DNA from: Calliphora vicina
Taxonomy: Eukaryota > Arthropoda > Insecta > Diptera > Calliphoridae
Assembly (NCBI RefSeq): GCF_958450345.1
Contig: NC_088781.1
Coordinates: forward strand, 123,578,431-123,642,430
Direction: 5' to 3'
Length of the DNA: 64,000 nucleotides
Of this stretch, positions 1-11,237 are shown piece after piece. Numbering within the stretch: position 1 is the stretch's first letter; each line of letters begins with the position of its first letter. Below the pieces are notes generated by a model. That model was not told the origin of the DNA, searched no databases, and saw nothing but the letters and a program-made list of their open reading frames with translations. The position numbers and the translations under genes were made by a program.

Positions 1-975
1 AATTTAAAATTATTCGATTAACCGAATAATTTCTATTTTCATTTTAAATTGAAAATACAACAACGAATTGTGTGTACAAAAACATAAAAAACGGCAAATA
101 AGGTATTTGAAATCATTTTTGTGAAAATATCGCCTATTTGCTGCAACAACGTCATAACTCAAAATCCGTATTTTTTGAACTGAGTAATACAAAATTATCA
201 GTTTTCAAAAATGTCAGTTATTTTTTGTATGAGAGTATTTTTTTGTTGTAAACATCAAAATTAAACTTCATGTTTTCTCGTATATTTGATAAGTAAAAAT
301 TTGTTTAAAATTTATTTAAGAAATAGTAAAATATCATAAAACATTCAAAGGTGTTTTTATCGAAACAATTTTTTTTTATTTATGACGCTGTTGCAGCAAA
401 TGTGTGAGTTTTAAGGGTTTTAGTGAGATCTTGTGAAATAATCTTTTATAAAAAGAATATAATTTAAACGATTTTTTCATTAGATTTAATAAAACTTTTC
501 TTGGAAAAACACTCTCTCGATGATTGTATATGTTGGAGAAATCAAAAGCATGATAAAGAATACATATTCCTTTTTGGATTGCTTTAGATTTTGATTAATT
601 TAATAGTTTCGTTTAGTTTTGAAAAAAACTCATTTCAAAAAAAAAGATTCGTCTATAATGTAAATACAAACAAAGTTTCAAAGACATGAAACTTAAATAT
701 GTCAGTTGTTATACATACTCACTAATCATGTTTATTGGATGTTCCAAAAATATCTAATTTTAATTTGAAATTTGTATTTGAATTGAAAGGGAAAAATAAA
801 TACAAACAAATTGTTTAAAGTGCAAAAAAAGGAATTTCGGTTAATCGGTTAATCGACACAAATTAATCGGTTTATTTGTTATTTGAAAATCGGCAATTTT
901 AAATTATTCGAACAGTTAACCATCCAAAATTAATCGGTTAACCGATTAACGGTTAATCGATTGAATACCCTACCA
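1..975. repeat. AT-rich interspersed repeat with ATCGGTTAAC-type ends
   Basis: No gene is visible. Motifs of the kind TTAATCGGTTAACCG occur at both edges (positions 16-27 and 838-960), and the edge at 1-27 recurs in the same orientation near 894-923, which suggests the terminal parts of an unclassified transposable element running off the left end of the window. Inside it a 22-bp inverted repeat (136-157 against 380-401) contains GCTGCAACA. The family is not recognised and the ends are guesses. Confidence 0.35.
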
Positions 976-3435
976 GGTACCCTCTACAAATATTGTTAGG
1001 TATCGTTTTATGAAAAAAAAACAACAAACTAAATTTATGTGGATTTTTTCATCTATACAACGTATACGTAGCGCATGTATCTGGCCAGATACACCCACAT
1101 TTTGTGAGAAGATTACTGTACTTTATTGGTATTTTTTATTTATTTTTAGTTGCTTACCTGAAGCTGTGTAAGACTTTTTTAATTTAGAATTAATTAAAAC
1201 TTATTTTATAACTACTAAATTTAATTGAAATGAACAACTATTTTTTGGAAATTAAACACAAAAATAAAATGTTTCTTGTTTTATTAAATTTTTTATTCAC
1301 GGGTAGGTGGTTTAGCATGAACTTAGAACAAAAAAAATAGAAAATACATATCTGCCTGTATCTATCTACAATATAACAATGTAATATTATCACTAAAATA
1401 GACATCACAATACAATTTTGAAGTAATATAGACATAAATGTTCTTAAGTCAATGGAATTACTATTTCCATTCTTTGTTTTCAAACACCGAAATTCCAAAA
1501 ACGGGTAATGTGTTACAAAAACTGAGTTTTTTTTTAGAAAAGTTTCCAGTTTGACATTATTTACAGTGTGATACTAAAAAAGTTTTGTATGTATATAAAC
1601 AACATATAGGTCTATACAAATATGAAAAGTTTTTAGGATCGGTGCTTCGCTATTTTAGAATTTTTACTCAAACCTAAAATTTTGTTTCAAAGTTGGCCAA
1701 GTTTGGATAGGCCTTGGGGACAACGTCCGCTAAAATGATTCAAATTTTACATTATACATTTTTGCATTAAGTTCTCTTTTCATATCAGATACAAATTTTA
1801 TATAGTCCCGAAGAAAATTTTTTTTCTATAAAGGAAAAAATATGTGGACCTTTTTGTGAAAAAAAACTTTATAAAAAATTGAAACATGTAAAAAGATATT
1901 CTAACTTTGTATGCTTGTAACTTTTTATAAGGACGAGATAATTGTTATCAGGTTTGTTTTATTTTCTTTAGAATTTTATCGCAAATATACGTCATATTTA
2001 AAAAAACAATTTCGACCCTCCTTAGGCCTGTCATATATAAAATACGAAAGAAAGACTTTTTGTAGACTTTCTCAAGTACTATATATATTTTAAATTTCAG
2101 CTCATTCGGGTCATAAATGGAATTTTGGCGATTTTTTTTCAAATGTAAATTTGAAAAACCCATTCACTGACTCATCGGCGAGTGGGTGAGTGAATGAATG
2201 ATTGAGTCAGGCTTTGTATTTTTATATAATAGATGTTTAAAAAAAAGCCCAATAAGTCCATCGTATGTATACTTTTGTGATGGTGTGTATATCTTAAGTC
2301 AATGGTAAACTTAATATTATAAAATAAAACACCAATTTGTGTATAAATATAGAAGTTTCTTGACTTTATGCTAAAAACTTTAAACTAAATTCCAATTGAA
2401 TTGCAATTATTTTACTCCATTTCCTGCATAAACCATAAACCCTATACTAAGGCCTACAATTTATTTTCAACTGTATGTATAAATTCATTCAATTCTTTCC
2501 CTAAAAAAATACAAAAAATCAGCATATTTTCTTACAAAACTAATCAAACAACAATAACACGGCAACTTTGCCAAGGTAAGTTTCTCAATTTGCTGTGCAT
2601 AAATTACTTTTCTCAATTGCATTTTCAATTTCATTCATTTCATTTAAGTTTGTTTCGTTTCTTTCAGTATTATTTCATTCAGATTGTGAGTGAATATAAA
2701 ATGCTTCAGCATATAAATTTTGTAAATTGTAACTAATTGGACGTAATAGTACTTGTAGCATAGAAACGTCAACACGACTATTGTACAGAAAAAAAACACC
2801 AACTACCTCCAGCCTAGTCTCTACTAAATAACACCCTACCCTAGCTTCTTTTAAAGAGTAGCAAGAATTGGCATATATTTCTTATGACTTCCCTCCCCTT
2901 TGAATAGAATTTTCAAAATCAGTAGCTAGAGCTCCTAGTGTTGGCGTTGAACTCATAGAAAATTCATGATTCGCAATATAGTTTTCTTTTTTGTTTTTAG
3001 CTGGTTGTATTTTTCGAGCCAGTAGTTATTAAGAATGAGAATTGTTAACAAAGCGTAACATGCGATTAAATTACACTTTTAAACGTTTTGAATTTTAATG
3101 TTTTTTCGCTGTTACATTTTTTGGTGTCTTGATGTTAAACGACACGGCTAGGAAATATTAAAAGCCTGATCAAGATTTTGTGTGTTTGGAAATTTGAAGG
3201 ACTTTTTAATGAATGTCGAAAATTTAAATGACATTAAGGTCGCAAGTGGAAATAGAAAAGGGTATAAAATTTAAGAATATTTGTGTTAAAGAAACATAAA
3301 AAGTTTGAAATAAATTTAAGTAATTAATCTACTTAAAAAAAGATGAGCTTTAACTCAGGTCTAGTTCAGGTTCCACTTGTGGTTGGTGGGGTAGTTCTAA
3401 TGGTGGTTGTAGTTGAACTTGTTATTAAATTTCTA
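976..3435. other. Non-coding AT-rich stretch
   Basis: I see no supportable gene: open frames are short, low-complexity and lack coding character. A small imperfect palindrome at about 2165-2210 carries TGACTCA at one end and TGAGTCA at the other. The stretch at 1635-1830 reads like old transposon sequence (GGTGCTTCGC, recurring inverted near 10825) but cannot be assigned. Confidence 0.4.
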
Positions 3436-3995
3436 GGCATTACTTCATGAAGATTGTTGTAAAACTCAAAAAGAGCTTGCAAATTTATTGGAAGCTACTC
3501 ACGCAATGTTCGAAATGATGCTTGAACTCTATAAAAGAAAATCATATTTGCACCGAATCATTACTTGCGATGAAAAATGGATCCATAACTCGAAGCGTAA
3601 GAGATCGTATGGGAAGCCCGGTAAAGCAGCCGAATTATGACCAAAACCAATATCCATGGCGCTAAGGTAATTCTCTGTATTTGGTGTGAGCAAAAGGGTC
3701 CTGTCTATAATGAGCTGCTGAAATCTCACTATACTGGTAATATCTGTTATACCTGTTAAAAATTATTTAGAATGGATTGGTTGGGAAGTTTTGCCCGAAT
3801 CGCTTACAGGCTAGACCGTGCCCCGTCCGACAACTATTTATCTCGATCGATGCAAAGTTCTCTCTCTGGAGCAGAGTATCCGAAATTGGCTTGATTCGTT
3901 CTTGGCCTCAAAAGATGAGCAGCAGTTCTTTTGTCTCTGAATCAATATGTTGCCAAAAAGATAGCTAACAATGACCAATACTTTGAATAAATTTA
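3436..3995 (+). mobile_element. Decayed mariner transposase relic
   Basis: Conceptual translation in shifting plus-strand frames shows hallmarks of a mariner transposase: a block like LHRIVTCDEKWI near 3550-3590, where the Asp of DEKWI is the first catalytic residue of the DDD triad, then a GKPG motif, and at the end a NWLDSF-ASKDEQ-FF block followed by a LPKR-like motif and a final NGQYF-like tail near 3880-3985. Stops and frameshifts interrupt it and the middle, including the second and third catalytic Asp, is deleted. A related copy lies at 13,948-14,505 with the complementary N-terminal part preserved. Not functional. Confidence 0.75.
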
Positions 3996-4419
3996 TATTG
4001 TAAAAGTTCTGGTTGTAGTTCTAGTTCTGGTTTAAGTTTTAAAAAATTTTGTATATTTTTTTGCTACGATTTGTTTGTCCATTAAATTTGCAAATTTCGA
4101 GTTGTTTTAAGGGCTCGTCGATTATGGGATAAAGTTCTTAAGAATAATCTTAGAAGTGCCTCAGCAAAATGTGTTGTACAAAAATGTATTTAATTCATTT
4201 TTAAAGCCTATAATTTCAGCAAGTTGCCGCAACTCATCCATACTATTTTGATTCCATCTTCAAACAAATTTTTTCTATTAAAAATTGGGGAAACAAAATA
4301 TGAAAATCTTATGAAATTTTCAAGTGCTCCTTTTCGTCAAAATTGGTAAAGGTTCTCTAATGAAAATCACCACAATTTTTGCTTTAAAATTTTCGCCTTA
4401 TTACTTTCTGAAACGTATA

Positions 4420-4640
4420 GACAACGACGTTTATTCGTTGAATGGGCCCTGGAGCAATTGGAAACTGACAAAAAAATGTTGAATTTGGAACGATACTAAT
4501 CTCTATGCATCCCGAAAAACTTACTTTTTGGTCATTGGTCCACATTTCTTTGAGAATTACTATGGCCAGCCGTTAACGGCGACCGCTATTCGATGATAAC
4601 CAACTTTGTTTTAGCCTGAATTGGATGAATTGGATTAGGC
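4420..4640 (+). mobile_element. Tc1/mariner (DUF4817-type) transposase fragment
   Basis: The plus strand reads RRLFVEWALEQLETD near 4428-4475 and, after a gap, GPHFFENYYGQPLTAT near 4540-4590, followed by an ELDELD stretch near 4610-4632. These are characteristic blocks of the insect Tc1/mariner-like transposases often annotated with DUF4817, the same type as the better preserved copies at 11,238-12,152 and 20,935-22,172. Stops and deletions make it a short relic. It abuts the DUF4780-like fragment on the opposite strand. Confidence 0.6.
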
Positions 4641-5225
4641 CATAATTCTGGCCTTCAATTAGCGATTGTGTCCTGCTGGTAAGTGTTTCAGGCGCTTCGA
4701 GAAAATATTCTACAAATACTTCAGTCCGAGGCACCTCATCTTCCGATACAACCTTTATCGCAGCATCTTGCCAAGGTTCCAGTGTGGGAATATGTTCATT
4801 GATCCATTTTTCTGAATCGTTGCCTTTGCAATTAAAAACAAGCCGTCCAGTTTTAAAGGTGCAGCCTGCATATTGTGGTTTTATAGCTCCACAATTTTGT
4901 CCAGAACTGCTGCTTGTATAAGCTTCAGTTTGTCATCATAACATATTGTCTTCGGGAAGTCTGATTGGATTACCTCCAGCAGTACAATTTGAGCTAAATC
5001 TCTGTACGAAGGTAGAGGAGTTTTGAACGTGTCTATGCTTTTGGTAGAATGTAGGATTTGGTTTTTCAGGACATGATCTGTCGGAACTTCTTTCATCGGC
5101 TTTAGGCACATTATGCTTACCTCCTCGATGTCCATGCCTCGCTCCATATATCTATAGACGTTTTCGTGCAGCCCCACATATTTTTTTTTCTTGGACCAGC
5201 ACTCAGAGGATGACCCCTACTCATG
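4640..5225 (-). pseudogene. DUF4780-like retroelement ORF fragment
   Basis: Read on the minus strand, a frame of about 98 codons (5177 to 4881), extended upstream by SAGPRKKK, continues after a frameshift near 4885 into a segment with YAGCTFKTGRL, EKWINEHIPTLEPW and TSRTQSLIEGQN. The combination of a central frame ending in a hydrophobic helix, a 'tryptophan plus WINEHIP' block and a final LLEGQN-like motif resembles the DUF4780 domain found in insect proteins linked to non-LTR elements. The call is from pattern recall, not a search. It lies just downstream of the LINE reverse transcriptase on the same strand, so it may be from a neighbouring copy or a separate insertion. It is frameshifted and not a functional gene. 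Confidence 0.45.
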
Positions 5226-5243
5226 TAAAGCATTATGTGGGAA

Positions 5244-5801
5244 CTAGGAAAATAGGTTATGGGAGGGAGTATAAAGGGAGTAGTGTTTGTGGACATTTGA
5301 TTTGAATTTTCCTATATTGAAAGTGACAGGAAAGACTTCAGGAGGAAGATTATTCCACATACTGACAGTACGGCTAAAGAACGAATTTTCCCTGTAATGT
5401 GTTGTGCGATCCACTGTCCAGTCGACAACGAATTGATGTGCCCTTGCCGAAGAGCGTGTGTTGCGTAAAAAACTACGAGTTTCGGGAACAAGTTCCCTAA
5501 TTTCAGCAGAGCACATACCATTGTAGTATCGGTAGAACAGTGAAACATAACCCACATTGCGATGATGTTCCAGTGAGTCAATAGAGCTGGATACCCTACT
5601 GTCACCGATAAGCATCTCCGCCCTCTCCTGTACGCGGTCGAGTAACTCCAAAATAGACTTCGAAGCACCGGCCCACACATGAGAGTTGTATTCCATTTTA
5701 GGTCGGATATAAGTGGTGTAAATAGTAAGGAGATCAGATGGAGTGAAGTATTTCTTATACCGTTTTAGAAAACCAAGGCACTTGAATGCTTCTTTCGACA
5801 C
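5244..5801 (-). pseudogene. LINE reverse transcriptase, C-terminal region
   Basis: An open minus-strand frame of 185 codons. It contains FLKRYKKYFTPSDLL, TYIRPKMEYNSHVW, LLDRVQERA and the closing block FFSRTVSMWNNLPPEVFP followed by FKSNVHKHY. These blocks are the standard C-terminal end of CR1/Jockey-group reverse transcriptases, downstream of the catalytic palm, and end the single polyprotein. The frame begins after the palm: the FADD catalytic box lies 5' to it (around 6100-6090) and in a different frame, so the Met at 5801 is not a genuine start. Confidence 0.8.
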
Positions 5802-5849
5802 TCGAAAAATGTGTTTTGTCCAGCGGACATCGCACTGAATACTGATGTC

Positions 5850-7038
5850 TAGAACATCCCTTAATAATATACACCACCCATAAAAACAGATGGAACAACA
5901 TGATCTGTTGTGCGTTTGTGAGTTAACAACATTGAGTCGCGTGCATAGAAATCGACTCTATTCGCACAACCCCATTCAGAGATTGTCACAAGATCTTGGT
6001 TAAGTGTATCATTTATATTTTGTCTCATTGCCCCAATCTCCGACTGGCTTGGTCTATAATTGAATGCATATGAATGGCAAATGTTGCTGTCATCTGCAAA
6101 AGAGTAGATAGGGTTGGAAGTTTGACGTAGTAGGTCGTTTATAAAGGTAAGAAATAGAGTAGGAGAAAGGGCGAAGCCTTGCGGTACCCCTAAATTGATC
6201 TTGAACTCATTTGATGAAATTCCATCTATAACAACTCGTATAGTGCAGTGTGATCTCTTAGAAAGCTCGATATAAATCTAGAGAAGTTATTACCGACACC
6301 AAAAACAATAAGTTTTGCTAAAAGCGCACCATGCCATACTTATCAAACGCTTTAGAAATATCTACAGACACCAATTTAGGAAGGCTAGCAGGTCTCCCGT
6401 AGAGCGTCCTCTACGAAAGCCATACTGCCGGTCGCTGAGTAAATTGTTGGACTCTAAATATTTCACAAGATGGTAGTTAACCATACTGTTCATAACTTTG
6501 GAAAGTGCAGAACAAATTGCTATTGTACGATAATTTTCAGGTTTGTTAGCCTTTCCCTTTTTAGAAATTGGCGTTACATTAGCAACCTTGCAACTTACTG
6601 GAAATTTGCCGGCACGGTATACAGTGCTGAAAAGGTTAGCTAATGGACGAGCTAGCGTCGAAGAACACTGTTTCAAGACCAGTGCTGGTATATCATCAGG
6701 CCCAGGGGACTTATTTATGTTGAGATCCGATAAAACCCTTTTAACTGCGCGAGCGCGAAAAATATATCCAGCATAGTAACTAATAATCTTTTGAGCTCGA
6801 GTAGTGGTTGATTGCTTTCCGGTAAGTTCGAATTATTAGAAAATAATTCAGCCAAAAGGTTAGCTTTATCAACCGGGTCAATGAATGGTTGGGCATCCCT
6901 TAAAAGGGTAGGAATTGATGAACTAGCATTATCCTTAATTCTTTCAACGAATGACCAAAAGCTCTTACTGCCCCTGGGAGCAGTGAGAACTTTGGCTCGA
7001 AGGCGCTGCTCGTGTAGAGATTTTTCATGCCTCAGCAC
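5850..7038 (-). pseudogene. LINE reverse transcriptase palm and linker, frameshifted
   Basis: Reading 7038 to 5850 on the minus strand gives, in three frames, the endonuclease-RT linker (SKSFWSFVERIKDN), the RT motif 0-2 region (VANVTPISKKGKANKPENYR, GFRRGRSTGDLL), motif A (DISKAFDK near 6355-6335, carrying the first catalytic Asp), the motif B block GVPQGFALSPTLF near 6205-6160 and motif C FADDSN near 6105-6088 with the two catalytic Asp residues. The catalytic boxes themselves survive, but frameshifts occur near 6715, 6365 and 6245. This polymerase would have copied the element's RNA into DNA at a nicked target. Not functional here. Confidence 0.8.
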
Positions 7039-7676
7039 TTTGGTACACGAAGATCTCGCCCTTTTGCGTAGCGAATCAGTTTCGGCATTTTTGTTGTTAC
7101 GCCAGAGTCTGGATGCTTCCTCTTAGATCTGATTGCAATTTTGCACTTTTGATTAAAACAGGATTTTTCCATAGTTTTAATCGAAATTTCCTTAGGTGGA
7201 ATGAAGCTTTTCATCCCCATCATAATTATGTTCTCCACCATTTTCGCCGTGGCATTGACACTATTGTCTAAGAAACAAAGTTTCCAATTAAAATGCCGAC
7301 GAGCCCAACGAGCCTTTTCGTAAATAAAAGTTGAACGTTTCGTAGCTGGTCGTGAAACGATACGAAGTTCAGATAGCGAAAAGTAGGCGGAAATGCAAAC
7401 ACATATTATTACAAACATATTATTTACACTTTTAGTCTGGTGCACCGTGGGAACGGTATCTGCGGATGTAGAGGGTTGAGTGTTTAACGTTGGGTCCAGT
7501 AACGCGTTTTCTGCATACATTGGGATAGATACACCTGTTGATTCGGGACATCTGGTATTATCCATTTCTTCGATAAGAGTGTTACGAACATGAGATCCTT
7601 CAACGGGTTCAGTTAGATCCATAGCACCCTGTTCTGATTTATCTACATTAATTGTTTTATTTAATTTATTATACAT
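7032..7676 (-). pseudogene. LINE ORF1-like leader joined to endonuclease C-terminus
   Basis: A 214-codon open minus-strand frame. The first about 90 residues are Ser/Thr/Pro-rich and unrecognised, perhaps the end of an ORF1. From about residue 95 the sequence changes to the junction typical of CR1/Jockey elements between the endonuclease and RT: an ARWARRHFNWKLCF block, then a MVENIIMMGMKSFIP helix and a CFNQKCKIAIRSKRK basic stretch. The endonuclease catalytic core is absent, so the frame appears to be a deletion product that fused an upstream segment to the end of the endonuclease. The downstream linker continues in another frame. Confidence 0.5.
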
Positions 7677-7691
7677 CTGAAAATAAATATA

Positions 7692-7937
7692 TTAATGGAG
7701 AGAGAACAGGACATCATACAAAAGAGCCTCTTGTTGCTGATGGGCAAAAATAGAATCGGACAATGCCCTTGACCGGAGGTCTCTGCTAGGAGACACATGA
7801 ACGTAGTGCCATTCATTCCGCTCTAGATCCGCCACGTTCTGATTTAAAAACTGAGACACATTGTATAGGGAGCGGTGCATTACCATCAGATTAGCTATGT
7901 TGCGCATTCCAGACGCTGCTTGCCTCCATTTTGTCAA
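7692..7937 (-). pseudogene. Short ORF upstream of LINE, ORF1-like candidate
   Basis: An 81-codon minus-strand frame directly upstream of the LINE leader ORF. It is of mixed composition (not low complexity), with a hydrophilic centre and no recognised domain. The position fits the tail of ORF1, but it could equally be host sequence at the insertion point. Recorded because it lies in the only block of reasonably GC-balanced sequence here. Confidence 0.25.
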
Positions 7938-9653
7938 AATTATTTGCTATTTCATCAGCATCATAAACACTTAATAATGATTAATAAAAGTCGGTTTCAT
8001 AGGTTTTAAAAGAACAGTTTTTTTTACTCATATACGTATCTTTATTTAGCAACTCTTTTTAAATTCCTGTAACTTTTTAATTGTTTTCAATCAAACAATT
8101 AATTAACTGCAAGTGTTTACAACATTAAGATATTATAAACGTCAACAACAGCTAGTTAAATTCTTGTAACTTCAACTCATTCAAGTGTCATAACAAATTT
8201 TCAAAATATTTTTTGTACTAAACCAAAATTTTTAAACAAGTCAAGGCAAAAAGTTTACCATAAAAGTCAGCAATAATTGTATGTGAAACATTTAAACTTT
8301 CAACAAACAACTGATTATGATTAAGAGCTAATTAACAAGTTTTCAGTTTGACACCTTTTATCTGCCATCAAAATAAAACATATTGTTATTGTGGAGTTTG
8401 AATTTTATTTAATAAAATTAAATAAAATATGGGATTTCTGGAATGTTTGAGCAACACAATATATTTATTTACTCATTTATTTTAATTATACACAAATATT
8501 TGACAGGTAGACAAAAAGTTTTGAAACTTTTGTTTTATATTTTTGTTTAATTTTTAAACCAAATACTTTGTTTTACTCTAGAATTTTATGCAACAACCGT
8601 TTTAAATGAGATAAAACCCCAGCATAAGAACACAAATAAAAACATTAAAATTGTAGTACAACTTTTAAATTTTAATAAATCTAAATTAGTTAGTCACCTG
8701 AGGTTATTCTGGTTGTATGAGAATTTTTTTTTTTTTGGGAATAAAAAATAATTAAAACAGAAATAAGTTTTTAATTAACTGTTTTAGTAGTCTGCACATT
8801 TATCTACTAATAAATGAGTACATGTACTTTAGAAAAAAAAACATGTGTTTTTATTTAAATGCTTAAATACAATGTTTATTTTTATTAAACATGAGTATAT
8901 TCCCTGTTAAATTTATGAAATTTAAAACAACTTGTTGAATTGCAGCTAATCGATGTAATCTGTGGTTTTTCCCAATTGGGAATTAAATATTTATTAAACT
9001 GTTTTTTATTTAGCATTTAACAATTGAATGGAGTTAAAGTTTTTTAATTTAAACTGTCGTATGAGTGATATTTAAATATTAACATAATTCCATATTAAGT
9101 ATACGTCACAACATAACAAATGCTGCTTTGTTCAAAAGGTTTTATCACTTTTTAAACCATTTTTGCAAAACCAAATGCCTCAAATAATTAATCTATTAAC
9201 AAAAATGCCATAATTGCACACAAATCATAATTTCATTTAGCTTGTTACAAAATATTCAACAAAGAAGGAAATTTAATTTTGTCAGGAAACAAACTAGGTA
9301 CTTTAATTTTGTTAAAACATCATGTGCTAGTTTTGTGCAAAATAGATTTTTTTTCTAATTGTCATCTCGTTTATTGTGATTGACTATGTAACCAATTTAA
9401 AATGAAAATCAAAGCTTAAGTACGTAAACAATACCAAAAATACATATACTTGGCTACAGTATATGTATGAATATAGGGTAGAAGAGTGCGTATGGATGTA
9501 TATGTGTGTAAATACAGCTACAACAAAAGCATAACACACATTTATGCATATACGTACATGTAAAAGCATAAGAAAAGCCAGGGAGCAACTAAAACATACA
9601 ATATTACACAGAGATCTTTAATGAGCCACATACATTTGCACATATATGCATAT
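7938..9653. other. Non-coding AT-rich stretch
   Basis: No gene or recognised mobile element. The stretch is very AT-rich with many short homopolymers and stops in all frames; 9440-9600 is rich in ATAC/GTAT microsatellite-like steps. Confidence 0.5.
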
Positions 9654-9720
9654 TAGGATGGCCCTTATTAGGCACTTTTTGGATTTTTGATGAGCCCAAG
9701 CTCTAAAATTATTCTCAGTC
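9654..9720 (+). repeat. Interspersed repeat edge, GGCCCTTATT family
   Basis: This segment aligns in the same orientation with 53,034-53,102: both read GGCCCTTATT, then a T-rich spacer, then GCCCAAG or TCCCAAGG, then TCTAAAATT and ATTCTC or GCTCTC. It is therefore a dispersed repeat, probably the edge of a transposable element. A possible inverted relative (GGGGCCACCTTAATG) is at 14,654-14,668. Confidence 0.45.
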
Positions 9721-9749
9721 TTCGAATAACATTTAAAGGTTTTGGGTCA

Positions 9750-11110
9750 AAAAAAAACCGAAGAATTTCAAAACCGCTTTTTCGGTTTTAAAAAATTGAA
9801 AACCGATCGGTTTCGGTTTGTTTTGTTATAATTTATTAAATATCAAGTGTTATAGAAACCAAATCAGTTGATAATTTAGGAAAAGCAATGCAAATTTAAA
9901 ATTCAAACTTGACTGACGGGTGTTCAAGAGGATAAAGGAAAATTGGTACGTTTTCTTTAAAGTTAGCTTATATACATTAAAGTTGGTTAATACGCTACTC
10001 ATATCAATTATGATACTAAAAAAGGAGAACTAAACCATTCCAAGGAGTACTTTTTTGTTTTTCAAAATGGTACTTTTTGAATTTTCTATAATATTGAACG
10101 TATAATCAGGAAATTACTTTGATTTCAAACTTGACGGGGGTTCAATTGTGAAAAATTGGTACTTTATCATCTAATTGTATTTTTTATTATATTAAATTAT
10201 AGTTATATAGTTGCCTATAGTACTATTTCTTTATTTTAATAGTACTTTTGGAATATTTATAGTAATAAACCTAAAAATTAGACACACATGATTCTGAATG
10301 AGTTAGAATTGGCAAAAGTTGACTTTAGTGGTACATTTCTTTTGAAGTTTCAATAATAATGGGCCCAGAAATATGAACGTAGGCATTAATGATGCTGAGT
10401 GGAAATACAAAATGTGGGTCTTTATGGTACTTTTTTAATTCTAATAATACGTTTCGAATGAGCTCACAGAGAAAACAGATTCGTGATAGCAACCGAATTT
10501 GTTGCCAATCGAATGATACTATCTTAGACCGCATTTTACAGTTGTGGCTACCATATTTTGGAAGGGGTAACTAAAGTTTGGTTGCCTCAACTGAAATTCT
10601 TCTTTATCAACTGACTTTTTGTTGTTAGAACTGAAAAAATCTATGTGTGCAACCGAATCATTCGATTGGAAACAAATTCGGTTGCTATCACGAATCTGTT
10701 TTCTCTGTGCTGGAATCCACATTACTATAAACCAATAATCTAGAAACTAGAGACCTGTTATCCTGAATTATTATTAATTCATAAAGGGAGATTTAATAGT
10801 AATATTTCTTTCTTCTAATTGGGATGGCGAAGCGCACCGGGTCAGCCAGTACTCCATACTTTTATCGGATATTTCAAAATAACTAAGTCTTTGTTAAAAA
10901 CACTTTGCATTATTTTTTTTAAATTAAATAAATAAACAGTCATTTGAATTTTAATTGTCAGGAAATACTTGAATGAATCTTTGGATGTAAATGTTTGTTA
11001 ATCATTTCTAAATTTTTAATTTTTCTACTGAAAATAGATTAAAAGTGAAAACCGAAGAATAATTGTCGGTTTTGGTTTCAGAAAAGACAGTTCAAAATTT
11101 CGAACTGTTA
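9750..11110. repeat. AT-rich repeat region with internal direct repeats
   Basis: The stretch is bounded by AAAACCGAAGAAT-type sequence at about 9755-9830 and 11,045-11,075, and contains a direct repeat of TTCAAACTTGACTGACGGG / TTCAAACTTGACGGGGG near 9903 and 10,126, each followed by a GGTAC-TTTT block. It looks like old tandemly duplicated transposon sequence. Apart from the MITE at 10,465-10,709, no gene is seen. Confidence 0.35.
10465..10709. mobile_element. MITE with roughly 50-bp terminal inverted repeats
   Basis: The two ends are inverted copies beginning CACAGAGAAAACAGATTCG and continuing through GATAGCAACCGAATTTG for about 52 bp with a single mismatch (GTTGCCAAT against GTTTCCAAT). 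The 245-bp element has no coding capacity. A second, one-ended copy lies at 26,836-26,946. No clean target-site duplication is obvious, so the superfamily is unassigned. Confidence 0.75.
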
Positions 11111-11237
11111 AGTTTACACGCAAGTGATGTCCCGCATTTGCATGGTCACGTCGGGATATGGTTTTTTATTAGCTAAAAGATCAGACTTAACATTCATTCC
11201 AAAATTTTTCAGAAATTCCGCCTTCTTCACATAGGTA

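Larger units (their letters stand above)
5244..7937 (-). mobile_element. Broken CR1/Jockey-group non-LTR retrotransposon
   Basis: Minus-strand segments in the correct order for a LINE: an upstream ORF1-like piece (7937-7692), the C-terminal end of an apurinic endonuclease domain joined to an ORF1-like leader (7676-7032), the endonuclease-RT linker (7038-6715), the RT fingers/palm (6676-5870) and the RT C-terminal thumb-like region (5801-5244). Overall similarity in layout and motifs is to CR1-type elements of the Jockey group (Daphne-like); the exact clade is inference. Most of the endonuclease is deleted, and several frameshifts separate the pieces, so the copy is dead. No poly(A) tail or target-site duplication was identified. 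Confidence 0.8.

Noticed and set aside
2401..2736. Plus-strand 111-codon frame with many Phe/Ser/Asn
   Set aside because: AT-rich low complexity, no promoter or poly(A) context and no domain. Likely chance.
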